Shown: positions 22,442-35,205, counted from the stretch's first letter. The stretch is DNA of 64,000 bases from Mytilus californianus (GCF_021869535.1 NW_026262734.1:74586339-74650338); one strand, 5' to 3'. A program made the numbers and translations. Notes: generated by a model not told the origin, from the letters alone.

Positions 22442-22501
22442 TAAAAAAATATTAGAAAAATGAGTGTAGTGAAACGTGTTCATGATATAAAGGTGAATAA
22501 A
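22442..22501 (+). terminator. Receptor gene 3' UTR with poly(A) signals
   Basis: AATAAA occurs overlapping the stop codon (22440-22445) and again at 22496-22501. The second is the better-placed cleavage signal. Inference from motif only. Confidence 0.45.
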
Positions 22502-22509
22502 GTTAATAC

Positions 22510-23720
22510 TTTTCATAATGTCTAACATATAATATTTAAGAAAATAAAATGTGAAATTTGATAACATTTGACGCTGTATTGTTGTTTCATAACCAATTAC
22601 TTGTTTTAGAGACATGATAACTGAACAATTTTCAATATTGTAATCGACCGTAATAGAGATAACGTTTCCGGTCGTCTTAACTTATAATCACTTTACAGTA
22701 TATCTTACAAAATTTAGAGGCGAGGAAAGTTGAGAAAAATTGATATTGTCTTTAATTCTCTCTATACTTTTTTTTACATTTACCAACACGAAAAATAATA
22801 TATTGTTTTCCCTAAAAGGGGATTATTTGTGGGTTTGTTTTGCGGTGTAATTAATGATATGTACCTGTTGAGGATAACAGGGTAACCTTGTCTCTGGTCT
22901 CTGGTTGATAGTTGCTGCTATGACAATCATGTAACAATTCAGATTTAACAAATGCAGAATAAGTTTGTTAAGAAATAATTACAGAAAAGATGGAATTACA
23001 TGTTGTATTATATAGTAAAATTTAATTATGTTGGTCGAGGCAGTGACTTTAAGTTAAAATTTACTGATTGAGAAAAATGTATTTTGTATTGTCACAATAA
23101 TTCTCAGAAATAGCTTAGATGCAGTAATTAACGTTATAGTATTTGTTTTATTGCAAAGTTGTTGTGCTGTAATTTGTGAAACTATAATAAAATACTGAAT
23201 CGAAATCTTGTAAAATGGAGTCAGCAACACTATTATAGTTTAACAGTACAAACAGTCTAAGTCAACGTTATAAGATGGTAATGACATATTAACAATGGGA
23301 TATCCTATGATTTACAGTAAACATGAATTATGAACACAAATATCAGGAGACAAGTATTTATTGTCCGTATTTTCAGTTTCTTACATATTGGAAAAAACAT
23401 TTACTTTAAATTTTGACGAGAACTGTTAATTATGAAGTTTGTACAGTACGATTTGAAACGTTTCCAGATATATAAATTAAAGCTACAGTAGTTCACCGAT
23501 GTTCAAATCTCGTAAATCGATTAATAAGAGACAAATCAGTGTAACAAACAACGTCTGAAGGATTCGCATGAACTCAAAAAGGAGTGAGACCAGATGAGAC
23601 GACAGGGTAAGGCCCCGTGCTTATTCATGTGTACCCCGTCATGCGAATTTCAACTCGGACAAAATGTCATAATCGGTTATATTATAGATCAGACGATATC
23701 TTAAGATTGCGAAATCATGT
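22510..23720. other. No gene seen
   Basis: Downstream of the receptor, AT-rich, no recognisable element. Confidence 0.45.
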
Positions 23721-23724
23721 TTGA

Positions 23725-24330
23725 GATAAAACACCGACACATGACAATCGGAAATTGAAATCACCACGTTTGTCATAGATAATAGTTTGAAATCTCTATC
23801 TGTGTCAATATAGGGAAATGTGGGTTATTAAGTGACAGAGGATCATCAATATATCTGAAAGTGAAATTAAAGAAATTTTCAAGATTTCTTTTTGTCTTTG
23901 AGAAGGTTCTGTGTGAATTCTACTTCATATGAGTACAAAAAACAAGTCGATCAGTAGTGGTGCACAATGTTTACCAATTGGAATACCAACTGTCTGATGA
24001 AATATCAATCCACCAAACTCAACAAATATGTTGTCCGTCCTCCATTTTGATGATATCCTCTTCGTTGTATTTGTTGTGAGAATCGGTGTGGTTTTTCACA
24101 AAGTAAGATTTTTCATGACTTAAAACAAGGAATTTGTATCTTAGTTTCACATTTTTTGTTAAATGAAACGATGTAGTTGATAATCTAAATGCTCAAATTT
24201 TTTATATTACCTCAAAATTGTAATGGTTGTCATTGAACATTTTGGGGTAGATCTTTAGAATTTTTAAGAATCCACATCTGACTGACACGGTTGAAAATAC
24301 CTCCTCACAATATTTCTGAAGGCAATCTTT
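23725..24330 (-). pseudogene. Penelope-like reverse transcriptase fragment, heavily decayed
   Basis: On the - strand GGLIFHQTVGIPIGKHCAPL (about 24015-23955) matches the GIPMGTNCAPLLAD motif of the copies at 19240 and 28260. The catalytic RYIDD is at 23856-23842, followed by PLSLNNPHF. Stops and frame changes occur between all blocks. Upstream homology runs to about 24300 (AATCCACATCTGACTGACAC on the + strand resembles 20070-20090). Confidence 0.7.
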
Positions 24331-25860
24331 TGCTTTAGAAAGAATGGTGGCAAGAACTTTAGAAAGATGTTTGGTCGAACACCTTGACGACCCAGTTATC
24401 TATCGTTTTTATAAGGATTTTTGTGAAGGTTAGGTATTTAGTATAAAGATGGGAAATTTTCATCGTTCTTTTTCATGTCATAAACAAAGTAGAGAAGGAC
24501 GGATTTGAACTATCTTGATCCGCACTTTGTATACACAGGTGATGTACCAAAATATCCGGAGACAGAATTCTAAGATCAAGCTGACCATCTACTCACTAAC
24601 CGGAGTATTCATGAACAGTACACTGCATGGGCGTAAATTAGTGTATGTTTCAGAGGAGGCAGTAGTATAGGCAGGGAATATAGAAGCTGCGCAGTTGTTT
24701 GTGCTTTATCCTGCTTTTTATGGCTTTTCCCAATTTTTTTTTTCTTTTAAGAGAAACATTTTATAACTTAAAAATTGAAAATGGACTCTTTACCTAGCAT
24801 ATAATTTAAATTACTTTAAAATTTCCAGTATCAGCCGTTTTAGTAAGTTTTCATCTTCATTCAATATAACGTACGTTACATCCTTTAGAAATATTTCCAT
24901 GGGTGAACACTTTTGAAAGTGTTCATGGAAATATCCAATAGGGCAAAACGACCCAAGTCAACGAAGACGAACAACAGAAAATAACTCTATATTTCTGAAA
25001 AATAATGGAGCATTTGAACAAAACAGGGGTATTTCAACTTAATATGGTGACGATATCGAAAAGGATTATTCGTATTCATAATTATATTGGATTACTATTT
25101 TAAATAAAAAGGAAGACTTTATCATAATTCTTAAAATCTGTGTGTTCATTCTGCAGTCAGAAGCGCATTCAAACACTACGATGGATAATGCGCACACTTG
25201 ATTGATTACGACCCTTTGAAGGACCCTGGGGTTGTAAATGCTTTATTATGTCTTCACGACACATGTGTGTTTGTTTCCGCAAGCAAAACACCAAACAATT
25301 TTGTGGTATATACAAAAACCATTACTTGCATTTCCCTATAAAAATACTTGGAATTCTAAATTAATCTGGAAATCTTATACTTGTACACTTGCCCGGAATT
25401 GGCTTTACTTTTTATCCTGTTGGGTTTATAAGCTCTTCATGTTTTTAATAAGTTTGAATTTTCAATAATTTGGCCTCGAGCATCACAGAAAAGACATCTA
25501 TTGTCGAAATGCGCAATAAGGCCTGTATGCATAAAACATCTTAACTTAAGTGTTCCTAAAACTTAGATTTCTCTAAGTATTCCCTTATCTAAATTAAACT
25601 TTGAAGTCGTATGCATGAAACTACTTAAGTCTTCACTTTACTAATAAGAATTCTTAAATCGGAACCTTTCTATAATTACCATTTGATACAGAATATTTGT
25701 AAAATTTAAATTCAAATTCAAATTCTTATATATATGTTAGCTCATGGCATGTACTCATCCGTGCAAAATTTTGTTTTGATTATTTACACTGATTTAACAA
25801 TGCATACTTTTATGAAGAACTGGGGTTAAATTGATGGTAGTGTGTAAAATAATTCAAAAA
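24331..25860. other. No gene seen; one small hairpin
   Basis: 24891-24935 forms an interrupted hairpin (ATATTTCCATGGGTGAACAC against GTGTTCATGGAAATAT). No coding region. The frame at 25238-25468 has no domain. Confidence 0.45.
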
Positions 25861-25865
25861 TCCGT

Positions 25866-26700
25866 AACCAACTAAAATGTCCAAACAAATGACAAATTGG
25901 TGCATTAGAGAAAAGGTTGTGTTGAAAGTGTACGAGCATGGGAAAACAATTTAATTCAAAATTACCCCCTACTGTTACTTTAGGAGAGATTAAAAGGAGT
26001 TGGGAGGAAATTATAAATATAAATTAATATTATAAGTGCAAACGATTTCATGAGGAGATATTCTTAAGGGATCCAAAAAGAAGAAGGTTAACTTAATTAT
26101 GCATGGAGTGATAAATGTAAAATATCAAAATATTTCGAAATTATCCACTACCATGCATATAGTAAACAAAACTTCAATCCCAGGAGAAGTCGTTAATTGG
26201 TGAAGTGTTGAATAGTAAACGCTAGTAGTAGAATCCTCATTAAAAAAAAATCACAAATCAGATTTGTCCCATTTCTAAGGCACCGACCATTCATCTTTCC
26301 TATGTATTGCTGGGTGGAGGGGCCAAGTTTTTTTTTTTCTCTCGGGACAAATATATATTTTTCAATTCTACAGGATCAAGTTTTTTTCAAATAATTTTTT
26401 TAAAATTTAATTCGATTATCACTTTCCTTCTACAACAATTGAAAAATGGGTAGGATCAATTTTCCATGAATTCATATCAAACCAGGGGCATATTCAATAT
26501 TCCTTCATTCTTGACTATAACACAGATAATCCGATTCATATGTTTACTGTAAGGTTTAACCAACAACTTGCCGTAATTCCGAATATCTCACTGAAAAGCC
26601 ATCAATGCTTCAAGATGACTCAAACCTGCAATTTTACTACACTTTTGGAATAATTTGAGCAATTATCCAATAATTATCGAGTATGAAATTTATTTAAATT
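25866..26700. repeat. Old tandem segmental duplication, left copy
   Basis: Aligns end to end by eye with 27015-27795: AACTAAAATGTCCAAACAAA, ACGAGCATGGGAA, ATATTTCGAAAT, GTAAACAAAACTTCAATCCC, TCATATCAAACCAG and AATTATCCA appear in the same order and similar spacing. No open frame is conserved between copies. Confidence 0.7.
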
Positions 26701-27010
26701 CTAAAGACTTTGAATTCCAGTAGGTATTAATTTTTTTTTTTTTTTGTCCCAATTTGTGGAATAAATCAGGGAAAATTCGCCCTTTTCCTTAAGAAAGGAA
26801 TCAAAAGAAAAATAAAAGTATGAATTCAATGTGAGTAATAAGTGTGAGCACTTTTTTGATGTACACATTAGCGAGATTGAGATATAAAGATACGGTCTGT
26901 ATTGTCTTGATTATGTTGACGGCACATAATTTTTTGATAATTGAAATGGTCGTTGATATTTTGAAATAAACAAATAAATTTTACTGATATTATGTAAAGG
27001 AAGTAATAAA
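26701..27010. other. Spacer between the duplicated segments
   Basis: AT-rich, with a T run at 26730-26745. Nothing else seen. Confidence 0.4.
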
Positions 27011-27014
27011 AAAA

Positions 27015-27795
27015 ACATAATCAACTAAAATGTCCAAACAAATGCCTAATTGGCGTATTATTAAGAGAAAATGATGTTTTATGGACGAGCATGGGAAGAA
27101 AAATATATTTGTAATTTCCCCCTACTTTAACCACAGGAGAGATGAAAGGGGCTTGGAATTAAATAACAAATATATAGCAACATAATTAGAAGCCCTGAGG
27201 AAAGATCTTAAGAGATCCAAGAGAAGAAGAACAACTTATGTATGGAGTAATAAACGTGAAATATCACAATATTTCGAAATCATCGTCTAGCATTTTATTT
27301 TATAGCAAACAAAACTTCAATCCCATAAGGAGTCTCTAAATTGTTCAACATTATCTTGTAGCAAATTATCCAGCTTAAAAATGGTATGTGTAAGTAAAAT
27401 CTTTATTAAAAAAAAGTTCCAAATCATCGCATGTATCATTTTTGAACTCTAACAATACAGAATCAAGATTTTTTTTAAATCAATTATTTTAAATTCTAGA
27501 AATAAACTTTTTTACTTACCTTTCACAACAATAAAAAAAGTGGTTAGGATCAATTTTCAATGAATACATATCAAACCAGCGCATTTTTTTCAATAGTCCT
27601 TCAATCTTTACTATAACACACAGTATCTGATTCGTATGTTTACTGTGAAGTGTCAACAGCATCTTAGCGTATTTCCGAATATTTCATTTGTCATCAATGT
27701 ATATAGATGATGCACTGCAATCTTGCTAGATTTTGGACGAAATATTGCAATTATCCAAAAAATTTCGAGAAGGACATTCTAAATTAAAAACCAAA
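27015..27795. repeat. Old tandem segmental duplication, right copy
   Basis: Second copy of 25866-26700, offset about 1.15 kb, diverged by many substitutions and indels. Confidence 0.7.
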
Positions 27796-27832
27796 ATTCT
27801 TTTGGAAGTAATTTCTTAAAGTACATATATTG

Positions 27833-28136
27833 TCTTTAAGGTACACCATAATTAAATAAGGGTAAATGTATCCTTCTACGCAAAGAAGAGGCGAAAGATA
27901 CCAAAGGGACATTCAAACTCATAGATCGAAAATAAACTGACAACGCCATGGCTAAAAATGAAAAAAAAGACAAACAAACAAACAAACAAACAACTGCATA
28001 CAAAACACAGCATAGAAAACTCAAGACTGAGCACCACGAACCCCTCCAAAAACTGGGGTTGATCTCAGATCATGCTCCACATATTGCACCCGTCGTGTTG
28101 CTCATGTAAGTACAAACCCATTGACAAGTCTAATTC
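27833..28136 (-). mobile_element. Penelope-like element terminal repeat, inverted 5' copy
   Basis: 27893-28136 is the reverse complement of the element 3' region (compare 29990-30190 and 13640-13830): ATACCAAAGGGACATTCAAA, ACTGACAACGCCATGGC, CCCGTCGTGTTGCTCATGTA. It includes (AAAC)n at 27970-27995. The outer block 27833-27881 recurs inverted at 28139-28189. Inverted terminal repeats upstream of the reverse transcriptase are a known arrangement in Penelope-like elements. Confidence 0.65.
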
Positions 28137-28138
28137 GA

Positions 28139-28245
28139 ATGTAGAAGGATACATTTACCCTTATTCAATTATGGTGTACCTTAAAGACACATTACTTATG
28201 AGTTTGAATGTCCCTTTGGTATCTTTCGCCTCTCTTTTATTGTCC
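28139..28245 (+). repeat. Inverted partner blocks of 27833-27930
   Basis: 28139-28189 reads as the reverse complement of 27833-27881 (GTAGAAGGATACATTTACCC against GGGTAAATGTATCCTTCTAC). 28199-28240 reads as the reverse complement of 27890-27925 (ATGAGTTTGAATGTCCCTTT). Block order is therefore A B' ... A' B, not a simple hairpin. Confidence 0.7.
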
Positions 28246-28259
28246 AAAACCAGGAAAAA

Positions 28260-29870
28260 ATAAAATGTGTTCAAACTGAAGTCGTCTACGATTAGGTGGC
28301 CTGATGATTTTACTGCAACTGGTAGGTCGTTCATGTTGCAAAGAAACTTGGTTTGTAAATTTTGGTGCCATGTAGACCTTTTTTTATAAACAAGATTTAT
28401 GACGAAATGACTGGGGAAAAGGAATTTAATGAATTTTCATATTCTTTCGACCGGCAGTGAAACCCTTGCTTAGGATTGGATTAAGGCTGTAGGGTCGTTA
28501 TTACAAATCAGAATTAAAAAACTGAATGGGTCTACGAATACACATGCTACATCAATTTTTTAAAGACCCAAATGTTGCAAAGTACCAGTCCTATCGCCAT
28601 GACAAATATGTTGTTGTCCCCGCAGATAAAGCCCCATTCAACATCGTTTTTGTGTGTAAATCAGAAAACATAAACTGCTTGATAAATGAATTCGGTATTG
28701 ACATATAACCCCACGACACTTACCAAGGAGGAAATCTGGATAATCATAGTTCTGTACGTTCTATGTTCCTTTGGAATTTCAACCAAAGATGAAGAACTGG
28801 ATCTTCTTGCACTGTATTGGACACCTTAATTACATAAGTGTCCTTACAAACAACGTTATATTGCTGGGTCCTCCAAGTGCTCCACGAAACCTGTTTCTAA
28901 ATTATTAACATTAATTTTATCAGCAATCAAAGCATGGCTTCAAACTTATTGTGAAACTATTTATTCTATAGGTAGCGTGAATCAGATGTGGTTACTAAAA
29001 AAATCTAATACATACATACAGGACTCTTTCATCTTGCAATAGTATTAAAACATTTGACTTTTCTACACTTTATACAAGTATTCCCTATTCCAAACTAACA
29101 GGCAAATTGAAAGAGTTGGTCCTGCTTTGTTTCATAAAAAAGAATGGCCAACGTAGATACAAGTATCTTGTCTTGATAAGGGATAAATCGTACTTTGTAA
29201 AAAAAATCACTCTGATTCAAACAAAAAAATCTCTGAAACTGACATTATCAAGATGCTTGACTTCTTGATTGACAACATATTTGTTAGTTTGAAGGATGTG
29301 TTTTTCAACAAACAATCGGCATTCCCATTGCGAATCATGGGATGATTTCAACTGTGCTCCTCTTCTTGGCGACTTGTTCCTTTATTCATATGAGTCTGAC
29401 TTCATACAAGAACTTCTTTGGAAGAAAGAAAAGAAGTTAGCATTACCCTTTATCTTCACTTTCCGCTATATAGATGATATCTTCTCTCCCTAAATGATTC
29501 AAAGTTTGGTGACTATTATGTTAAACGCATCTATCCCATCGAACTTGAGATAAAGGATACAACAGATACAGTTAAGTCTGCCTGTATATTGACTTACATC
29601 TAGAAATTGACAATGAGGGTCGGTTGAGAACAAAACTTTACGACCAAAGAGATGATTTCAGCTTCCCAAATGTGAACTTTCCATTTGTATGTAGCAACAA
29701 TCCAGCAAGGGCCTGCATACGGAGTATATATCTCCCAGTTGATACGTAGTCCAGAGCTTGCATTTCTTATCATAATTTCCTTGTTAGCGGGTTGCTTGTA
29801 TAAGGAAGCAATCAAACCAAGAGTTCCAAGTGGTGAAGTTGAAATCATCCCTTTGTAATTTTACGGACGC
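28260..29870 (+). pseudogene. Penelope-like element reverse transcriptase, decayed but near full length
   Basis: Blocks in order on the + strand: DKYVVVPADKAPFNIVFVCK (about 28590-28650), a block around 28810-28880 matching the usual LHKCPYKQR region, FSTLYTSIP (about 29055), the LIDNIF region (29265-29285), FNCAPLLGDLFLYSYE (about 29347-29394), catalytic RYIDDI (29464-29481), then an early stop. The frame resumes with YPIELEIKDTTDT (about 29530) and the downstream PAYGVYISQLIR-like region runs to 29750. Many frameshifts and stops, so it is inactive. No GIY-YIG domain is evident before the 3' end at 29880. Confidence 0.75.
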
Positions 29871-29879
29871 CATCACGAG

Positions 29880-30190
29880 TAGTTTGACCGTTATGGAATA
29901 TCTGTTTCACAGATGACGACGGATATGTTCCAATTGTCGTAACCATAATCCCGTCCTCTTTTCCCCGAATGTGACCTACCGAATAAGACTAATCGCCGGG
30001 TTTGTACTTATATGAGCAACACGACGGGTGCAACATGTGGAGCATGATCTGCTTACCCTTTTCTATGTTGTGTTTTGTATACTGTTGTCTATCTTTTTGT
30101 CTTTTTGGTTTTGTTTTGCCATGGCGTTGTCAGTTTATTTTCGACCTATGAGTTTGAGTGTCTCTTTGATATCTTTCGTCTCTCTTTTGC
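29880..30190 (+). mobile_element. Penelope-like element 3' end
   Basis: Non-coding tail of the element above: GTTATGGAATATCTGTTTCA, GAATGTGACCTACCGAATAA, GGGTGCAACATGTGGAGCAT, GCCATGGCGTTGTCAGTTTA, and the tip CGTCTCTCTTTTGCT. Solo copies are at 13530 and 14740, an inverted one at 27893. Open frames at 30028-30392 lie in or beside it and are not genes. Confidence 0.65.
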
Positions 30191-30199
30191 TAAAGTGGG

Positions 30200-31585
30200 G
30201 CGTCTGCTTTGTTTTGTGGGATGTATTAATACTCAACCACGTCCGGTCGGAGTGGGGAAGTTAAATCCGATGCATCGTGTAGAGAGATTGATCAGCTCTC
30301 TGCACGTTAAAATCCTTGGCAACAACTCTGAGGGGTCTGTTGGTGGCCTATTGCTAGTTAAATTTCTGGATAATTATACTATCATTTTCTAGTGTCATTC
30401 CAAGTTTGCCGTCGATCATCCCCGTCTACTCCTATTACAGGATCTACCTATTGTATAAGTGAATATACATGCAATATTTGCCATTGGACGTAGACCAAAC
30501 AATAAAAAATCTATCAATCATGCATGTGGTATTTTTTAAACAAGTTGCTTCTTGTAACAGTGAATACTGTCAGAGCATTAAATAAAATCTGAATATTTGA
30601 AAGCTAAAAAGAGTATTCATGTCAACTTCGAGTTAGTAAAGAATCCCAACTTTACAGATGCCAAGCAAAAAAATAACTTTGGTGAAGTAGAAAAGCATAA
30701 AGCTTTTATTTTCAATATATGTTCGAATGATACAACAACAAAAAAGTTAGAACCATCTCATCATCTACGAGACCATCCTACGACAACTAAATTGGTGATC
30801 AAAACTTAGGACGCATTTTGAGATATATCCTTAGTTGAGCCATGTTTGAGGAACCTAAACTATAGGACTAATTAAGGTGTTTCTCAGACATATCTTATGA
30901 ATTGTCGATAAACAGGCTTCAGATTTACAACAATTAATTTACAAAAGATTATAAATTAATGCAATAAAGAATTAAATAATTTCATTATATTGCAGTTACA
31001 AATTTGACATTCGTTGATAACATTCTATAATTACACTGTTTGCGTCAATAAACAATTTTGAAAATCTTTACTTTTCACAGTTTCTGTTAAGAATCTATAC
31101 AAACTGTTGTCCTCAGTGAAGTTTTATGTAACAGCTGGAGATATACACAGAAAGAAGTGAATCGATTGTGATATATTTAATATTGACATATGTTCATGTA
31201 TGTTGTCATAACACGTGGTCATTTGTTTACAAACATTGTGAATATATGTTATGTTTTTAGTTTTAACTTACATTGTCAACAGGATCATAAAAGTATGTCA
31301 ACATTTGTCCTTAGCAATAAGGGTCAAGTCTTAAAAAATTATATAACTGCGTCATTATAAGTTTCTATTTTTAAGTTAGGTTGAAATCATATTAAAAATC
31401 GTACGATTTTCATTATGCAGTATGAAGCGTATTCGGGCTAATCAAAAGGGTGACTAACTAAGGTCAAATATAGATTAGGTGTTGTACGGCAGTTGTTTTT
31501 AGCTTTCATATTTCTTCCTCTGTATTCACATGATTCATGCACAGGTACGAGACGAAAAATATGTATATGTACTTAATGAGGGTCT
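30200..31585. other. No gene seen
   Basis: AT-rich. The frame at 30597-30809 (70 residues, Lys/Asn-rich) has no recognisable domain. Confidence 0.45.
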
Positions 31586-31587
31586 GG

Positions 31588-31652
31588 AAGAAGAAGAAGA
31601 AGAAGAAGAAGAAGAAGAAGAAGAAGAAGAAGAAGAAGAAGAAGAAGAAGAA
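31588..31652. repeat. (GAA)n microsatellite
   Basis: About 21 perfect GAA triplets followed by an A run, a purine tract on one strand. Confidence 0.97.
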
Positions 31653-31659
31653 AAAAAAA

Positions 31660-32250
31660 AAGAAAGAACAGAGAATAATGGGCAAAATAAATAAATTTTA
31701 AAAAATAATCCACACCCTCCTATATCACATCTATATCCCCACTTCCCAGAATTGTTTCGTTAACATATGTTATTTGAGAAAGTGCAATCAATAGTAAAGT
31801 AAACCTATTTATTCTTAAAGTAGTCAAATTTTCGTATGTGTACAAAATGTAAGCATTTGCATTTAAAACAAATTCTAGATACAGATATGAAATGATGAAA
31901 TATAAATTATATCAGGTGCTTTTGAATTTCATATTTAACGCACGTCATCGGGGAAAAGAAATCGGACGTATACAATGCAAAAATTAAAACGATGTTTTTG
32001 GATTATTTATAAGATTCCTATAACACGTTTCGTACAGTTCATGACAACTAATAGCTTTATCTAATAACATTTGCATATATCGTGTTCAATGTTTATAAGC
32101 AATGCATATTTGGGTGATTTTTTCTACTTTTTAAATGAAAAGGAAATAAACAAATATGTTCCGATTTAATTGGATTGTCTTTTGATATCTACATTTTGTT
32201 GGTCCATTGATCGAAATTAAAAGGAGGTTAAGATCTTAAAATAGTAGTTT
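31660..32250. other. No gene seen
   Basis: AT-rich, nothing recognisable. Confidence 0.4.
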
Positions 32251-32254
32251 AACT

Positions 32255-32460
32255 CCGCCACATTTTCATGTGCCTATTGCAAGTCAGGAACCTCGGCAGT
32301 TGTGGCCTTCGTTTTGCCATATCTTAATGTATTTGCCAATCGGAAAATTTTGTGTTGATGCCACATCTTAGTCTGTTAAATCTATTCACAACTTTGTTTA
32401 GCCTGACTTATTGTCTAGAGGCTAAGACATGTCTATTGATGGAGACTGTATGTTCACATC
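32255..32460 (+). repeat. Degenerate mussel repeat, left part
   Basis: CTCCGCCACATTTTCATGTG, CAAGTCAGGAACCTC and ATGGAGACTGTATG fit a mussel family. The likely continuation (GTTGCTGTCTCATTGGCGTA, 33698-33717) lies beyond the tandem array, so the array seems to have grown inside this copy. Confidence 0.5.
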
Positions 32461-33655
32461 ATACCGTCTTATTGGAAGCTAGCTTACTAATCCTTATTGA
32501 GTATTATTGGTAGCTAGCTTATAAATCCTTATTGAGTATCATTGGTAGCTTGCTTACTAATTCTTATTGACTATTATCGGTAGCTAGCTTACTAATCCTC
32601 ATTGAGTATTATTTGTATTTACTTACTAATTCTTAATGAGTATTATTGGTATTTAGCTTACAAATTGATCAGTATTGGTAGCTAGCTTACTTATTCTTAT
32701 TGAGTATTACTGGTAGCTAGCTTACTAATTCTTATTGAGTGTTATCGGTAGCTAGCTTACTAATTCTTACTGAGAATTATTGGTAACTAGCTTACTAAAT
32801 CTAATTGGGTATTATCTGTAGCTAGCTTACTAATTCTTATTGAGTATCATTGGTAGCTAGCTTATTAATTCTTATTGCGTATTATCGGTAGCTAGCTTAC
32901 TACGTACTTCTTATTGAGTACTATTGGTAGCTAGCTTACTAATTCTTATTGACTATAATCGGTAGCTAGCTTACTAATCCTTATTGAGTATTATTTGTAA
33001 TTTACTTACTAATTCTTAATGAGTATTATTGGTATTTAGCTTACTAATCCTTAATGAGTATTATTGGTAGCTAGCTTACTGATCCTTTTTGAATATTATT
33101 GGTAGCTAGCTAACTAATGATAAATTCAAATTGATAAGTATTAGCAGCTAGTTTACTAATTCTTATTGAGTATTATTGGTAGCTAGCTTACTAATTCTTA
33201 TTGAGTATTAACGGTAGGTAGCTTACTAATTCTTATTGAGTATTATCCGTAGGTAGCTTACTAATTCTTATTGAGTATTATTGGTAGCTAGCTTACTAAT
33301 TCTTATTGAGTATTATCGGTAGGTAGCTTACTAATTCTTATTGAGTATTATCCGTAGGTTGCTTACTACTTCTTATTGAGTATTATTGGTAGGTAGCTTA
33401 CTAAATATTATTGAGCATTATCGGTAGATATTTTACTAATTCTTATTGAGTATTATAGGTAGCTAGCTTACTGATCCGTATTGAGTATTATTGATAGTTA
33501 GCTTTATAATCATTATTGAGTATTATTGGTAGCTAGCTTACATGGTACTTGTCCATATTGAGTATTATTGGTAGTTAACCTTCTGATCCTATTTGAGTAT
33601 TATTGGTAGCTAGCTTACTTATCCTTATTAAGCATTATTGGTCGCTCAAATTTGT
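32460..33655. repeat. 35-bp minisatellite, about 34 copies
   Basis: Unit GGTAGCTAGCTTACTAATTC plus TTATTGAGTATTATT. Most copies keep the palindrome GCTAGC. Variants with TATTTAGC, GGTAGGTAGC or shorter tails (for example 32655-32690) recur at intervals, suggesting higher-order duplication. No open frame is maintained. Not a CRISPR: repeats abut without spacers. Confidence 0.95.
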
Positions 33656-33739
33656 CACTAACTTGAGTCTAGTCAGATTGATTTTTTGTGTCGTTGGGTT
33701 GCTGTCTCATTGGCGTATCCTGTTCATAAAAATAAAATA

Positions 33740-34298
33740 AAATTATAACTTCAAAACTTCAACGTGTTATTATAAAAATCAATTTTTAATGATTTATGAC
33801 ATTTTTTTTATAATCTCATATGACAGACCTTTAAAGGTAATATGATTTTAACATGGTATGATTGGTCTATTAATGAGCAGAACTCCCCTTTTGAGGACTT
33901 TTTGCATCAATACATTATAGTGTGTTCAGTATATCAATTTTGACAAAATAAGTGTGGATCACGAATCTCATACTAAATTTGTAATTGAAGTCTGAACTTT
34001 ATAGAAAACAACACGGAGCACTGCATCGTGCCAAGACATTTATGCGTATCTGACGCACCAGATTTTTAATTTGAATGTGTGATTTTCTTCTTTTTGTAAA
34101 CAATATTTTAAACGTAGTTTAAACAATATTTATTAATGAAGAATTATTATAGCAATGAAGTAGTATAATTTTACATAAAAGTCAGATATGGGATTCGGAA
34201 ACAAGTTTGGAAAAACTTTTATAAATCCGTCTCCCGAAAAAATACATTTATTAAACAAACAATATGACGTGCCAACAGTATATTCAATTGAAGGTAAC
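33740..34298. other. No gene seen
   Basis: AT-rich, nothing recognisable. Confidence 0.4.
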
Positions 34299-34343
34299 AT
34301 AAACGAAAGCCTATTAGGGTCACAATAAAAAAAAAAAAAAAAT

Positions 34344-34556
34344 TTATCTCGTAATTACGAGATAAATATCTCGTAATTACGAGAAAACTATTGCGTAATT
34401 ACGAGATAATCATTTTTTATCTCGTAATTACGAGATAATTATCGCGTAATTTCGAGATAACTATCGCGTAATAACGAGAAAATTATCTCGTAATTACGAG
34501 AAAACTATCTCGTAATTACGAGAAAACTATCTCGTAATTACGAGATAAAATTACAT
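34344..34556. repeat. Array of 18- to 22-bp palindromes (left)
   Basis: Repeats of TTATCTCGTAATTACGAGAT (self-complementary around AATT), with variants TCGCGTAATT and GAAAACTAT. About 8 units. Confidence 0.95.
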
Positions 34557-34611
34557 ATAGATAGATACACAGATCATGATTACCCTTCCGGGGCACCTGA
34601 TAAAACGCCCG

Positions 34612-35205
34612 TTTTTATTAGCCCAACTGACCCAAAGGGTCAAGTGATCTTTTCCCATCACATGGCGTCCGTCGTCCGTCGTCGTCCGTTAACTTTTACA
34701 AAAATCTTCTCCTCTGAAACCACTTGGCCAAATTGAACCAAACTTGGCCTTAATCATCCTTAGGGTTTCAAGTTTAAAAAATGTATCCAAAGACCCCGCC
34801 CACCAACCAAGATAGCCACCATGGCTAAAAATCGAACATGGTGGGGGGGGGGGTAAAATCTGGTTTATGGTTTATATCTCTGAAACTAAAGCATTTAGAG
34901 CAAATATGACAGGGTAAAAATTTTCAGACGAATCAGACTTCCCGTTGTTGGGATGCTGCCCCTGAATTGGTAATTTCAATGATTATTTTTCAGTTTTTGG
35001 TTATTATCTTGAATATTATAATAGAAAGATATAAACTGAAGGAGCAAAAATGATTAGCCAAGTAAGATCTACAAATAAGTTAAATGACCAAAATTATCAA
35101 TTGACCCCTTAAGGAGTTATTGCCCTTTAAAGTCATTTCTGCAATTAAGTAAATTTTTTTAATCTTTTACAAAAATCTTTATCCTCTTATTCTACTTGGC
35201 CAAAT
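34612..35205 (+). repeat. Bivalve repeat in the centre of the element
   Basis: Phrases GTCGTCCGTTAACTTTTACA, TTGAACCAAACTTGGCCTTA, GATAGCCACCATGGCTAAAA and AAGGAGTTATTGCCCTTTA belong to a repeat I recognise from bivalves. The 35040-35130 part is related to the 170-bp array at 59490-60470. A truncated second unit begins at 35160 (TTTTACAAAAATCTT, ACTTGGCCAAAT), about 470 bp after the first. Confidence 0.6.

Noticed and set aside
32460-33655. CRISPR array
   Set aside because: Units abut without unique spacers and the sequence is eukaryotic. The same holds for the arrays at 34344, 35212 and 54664.
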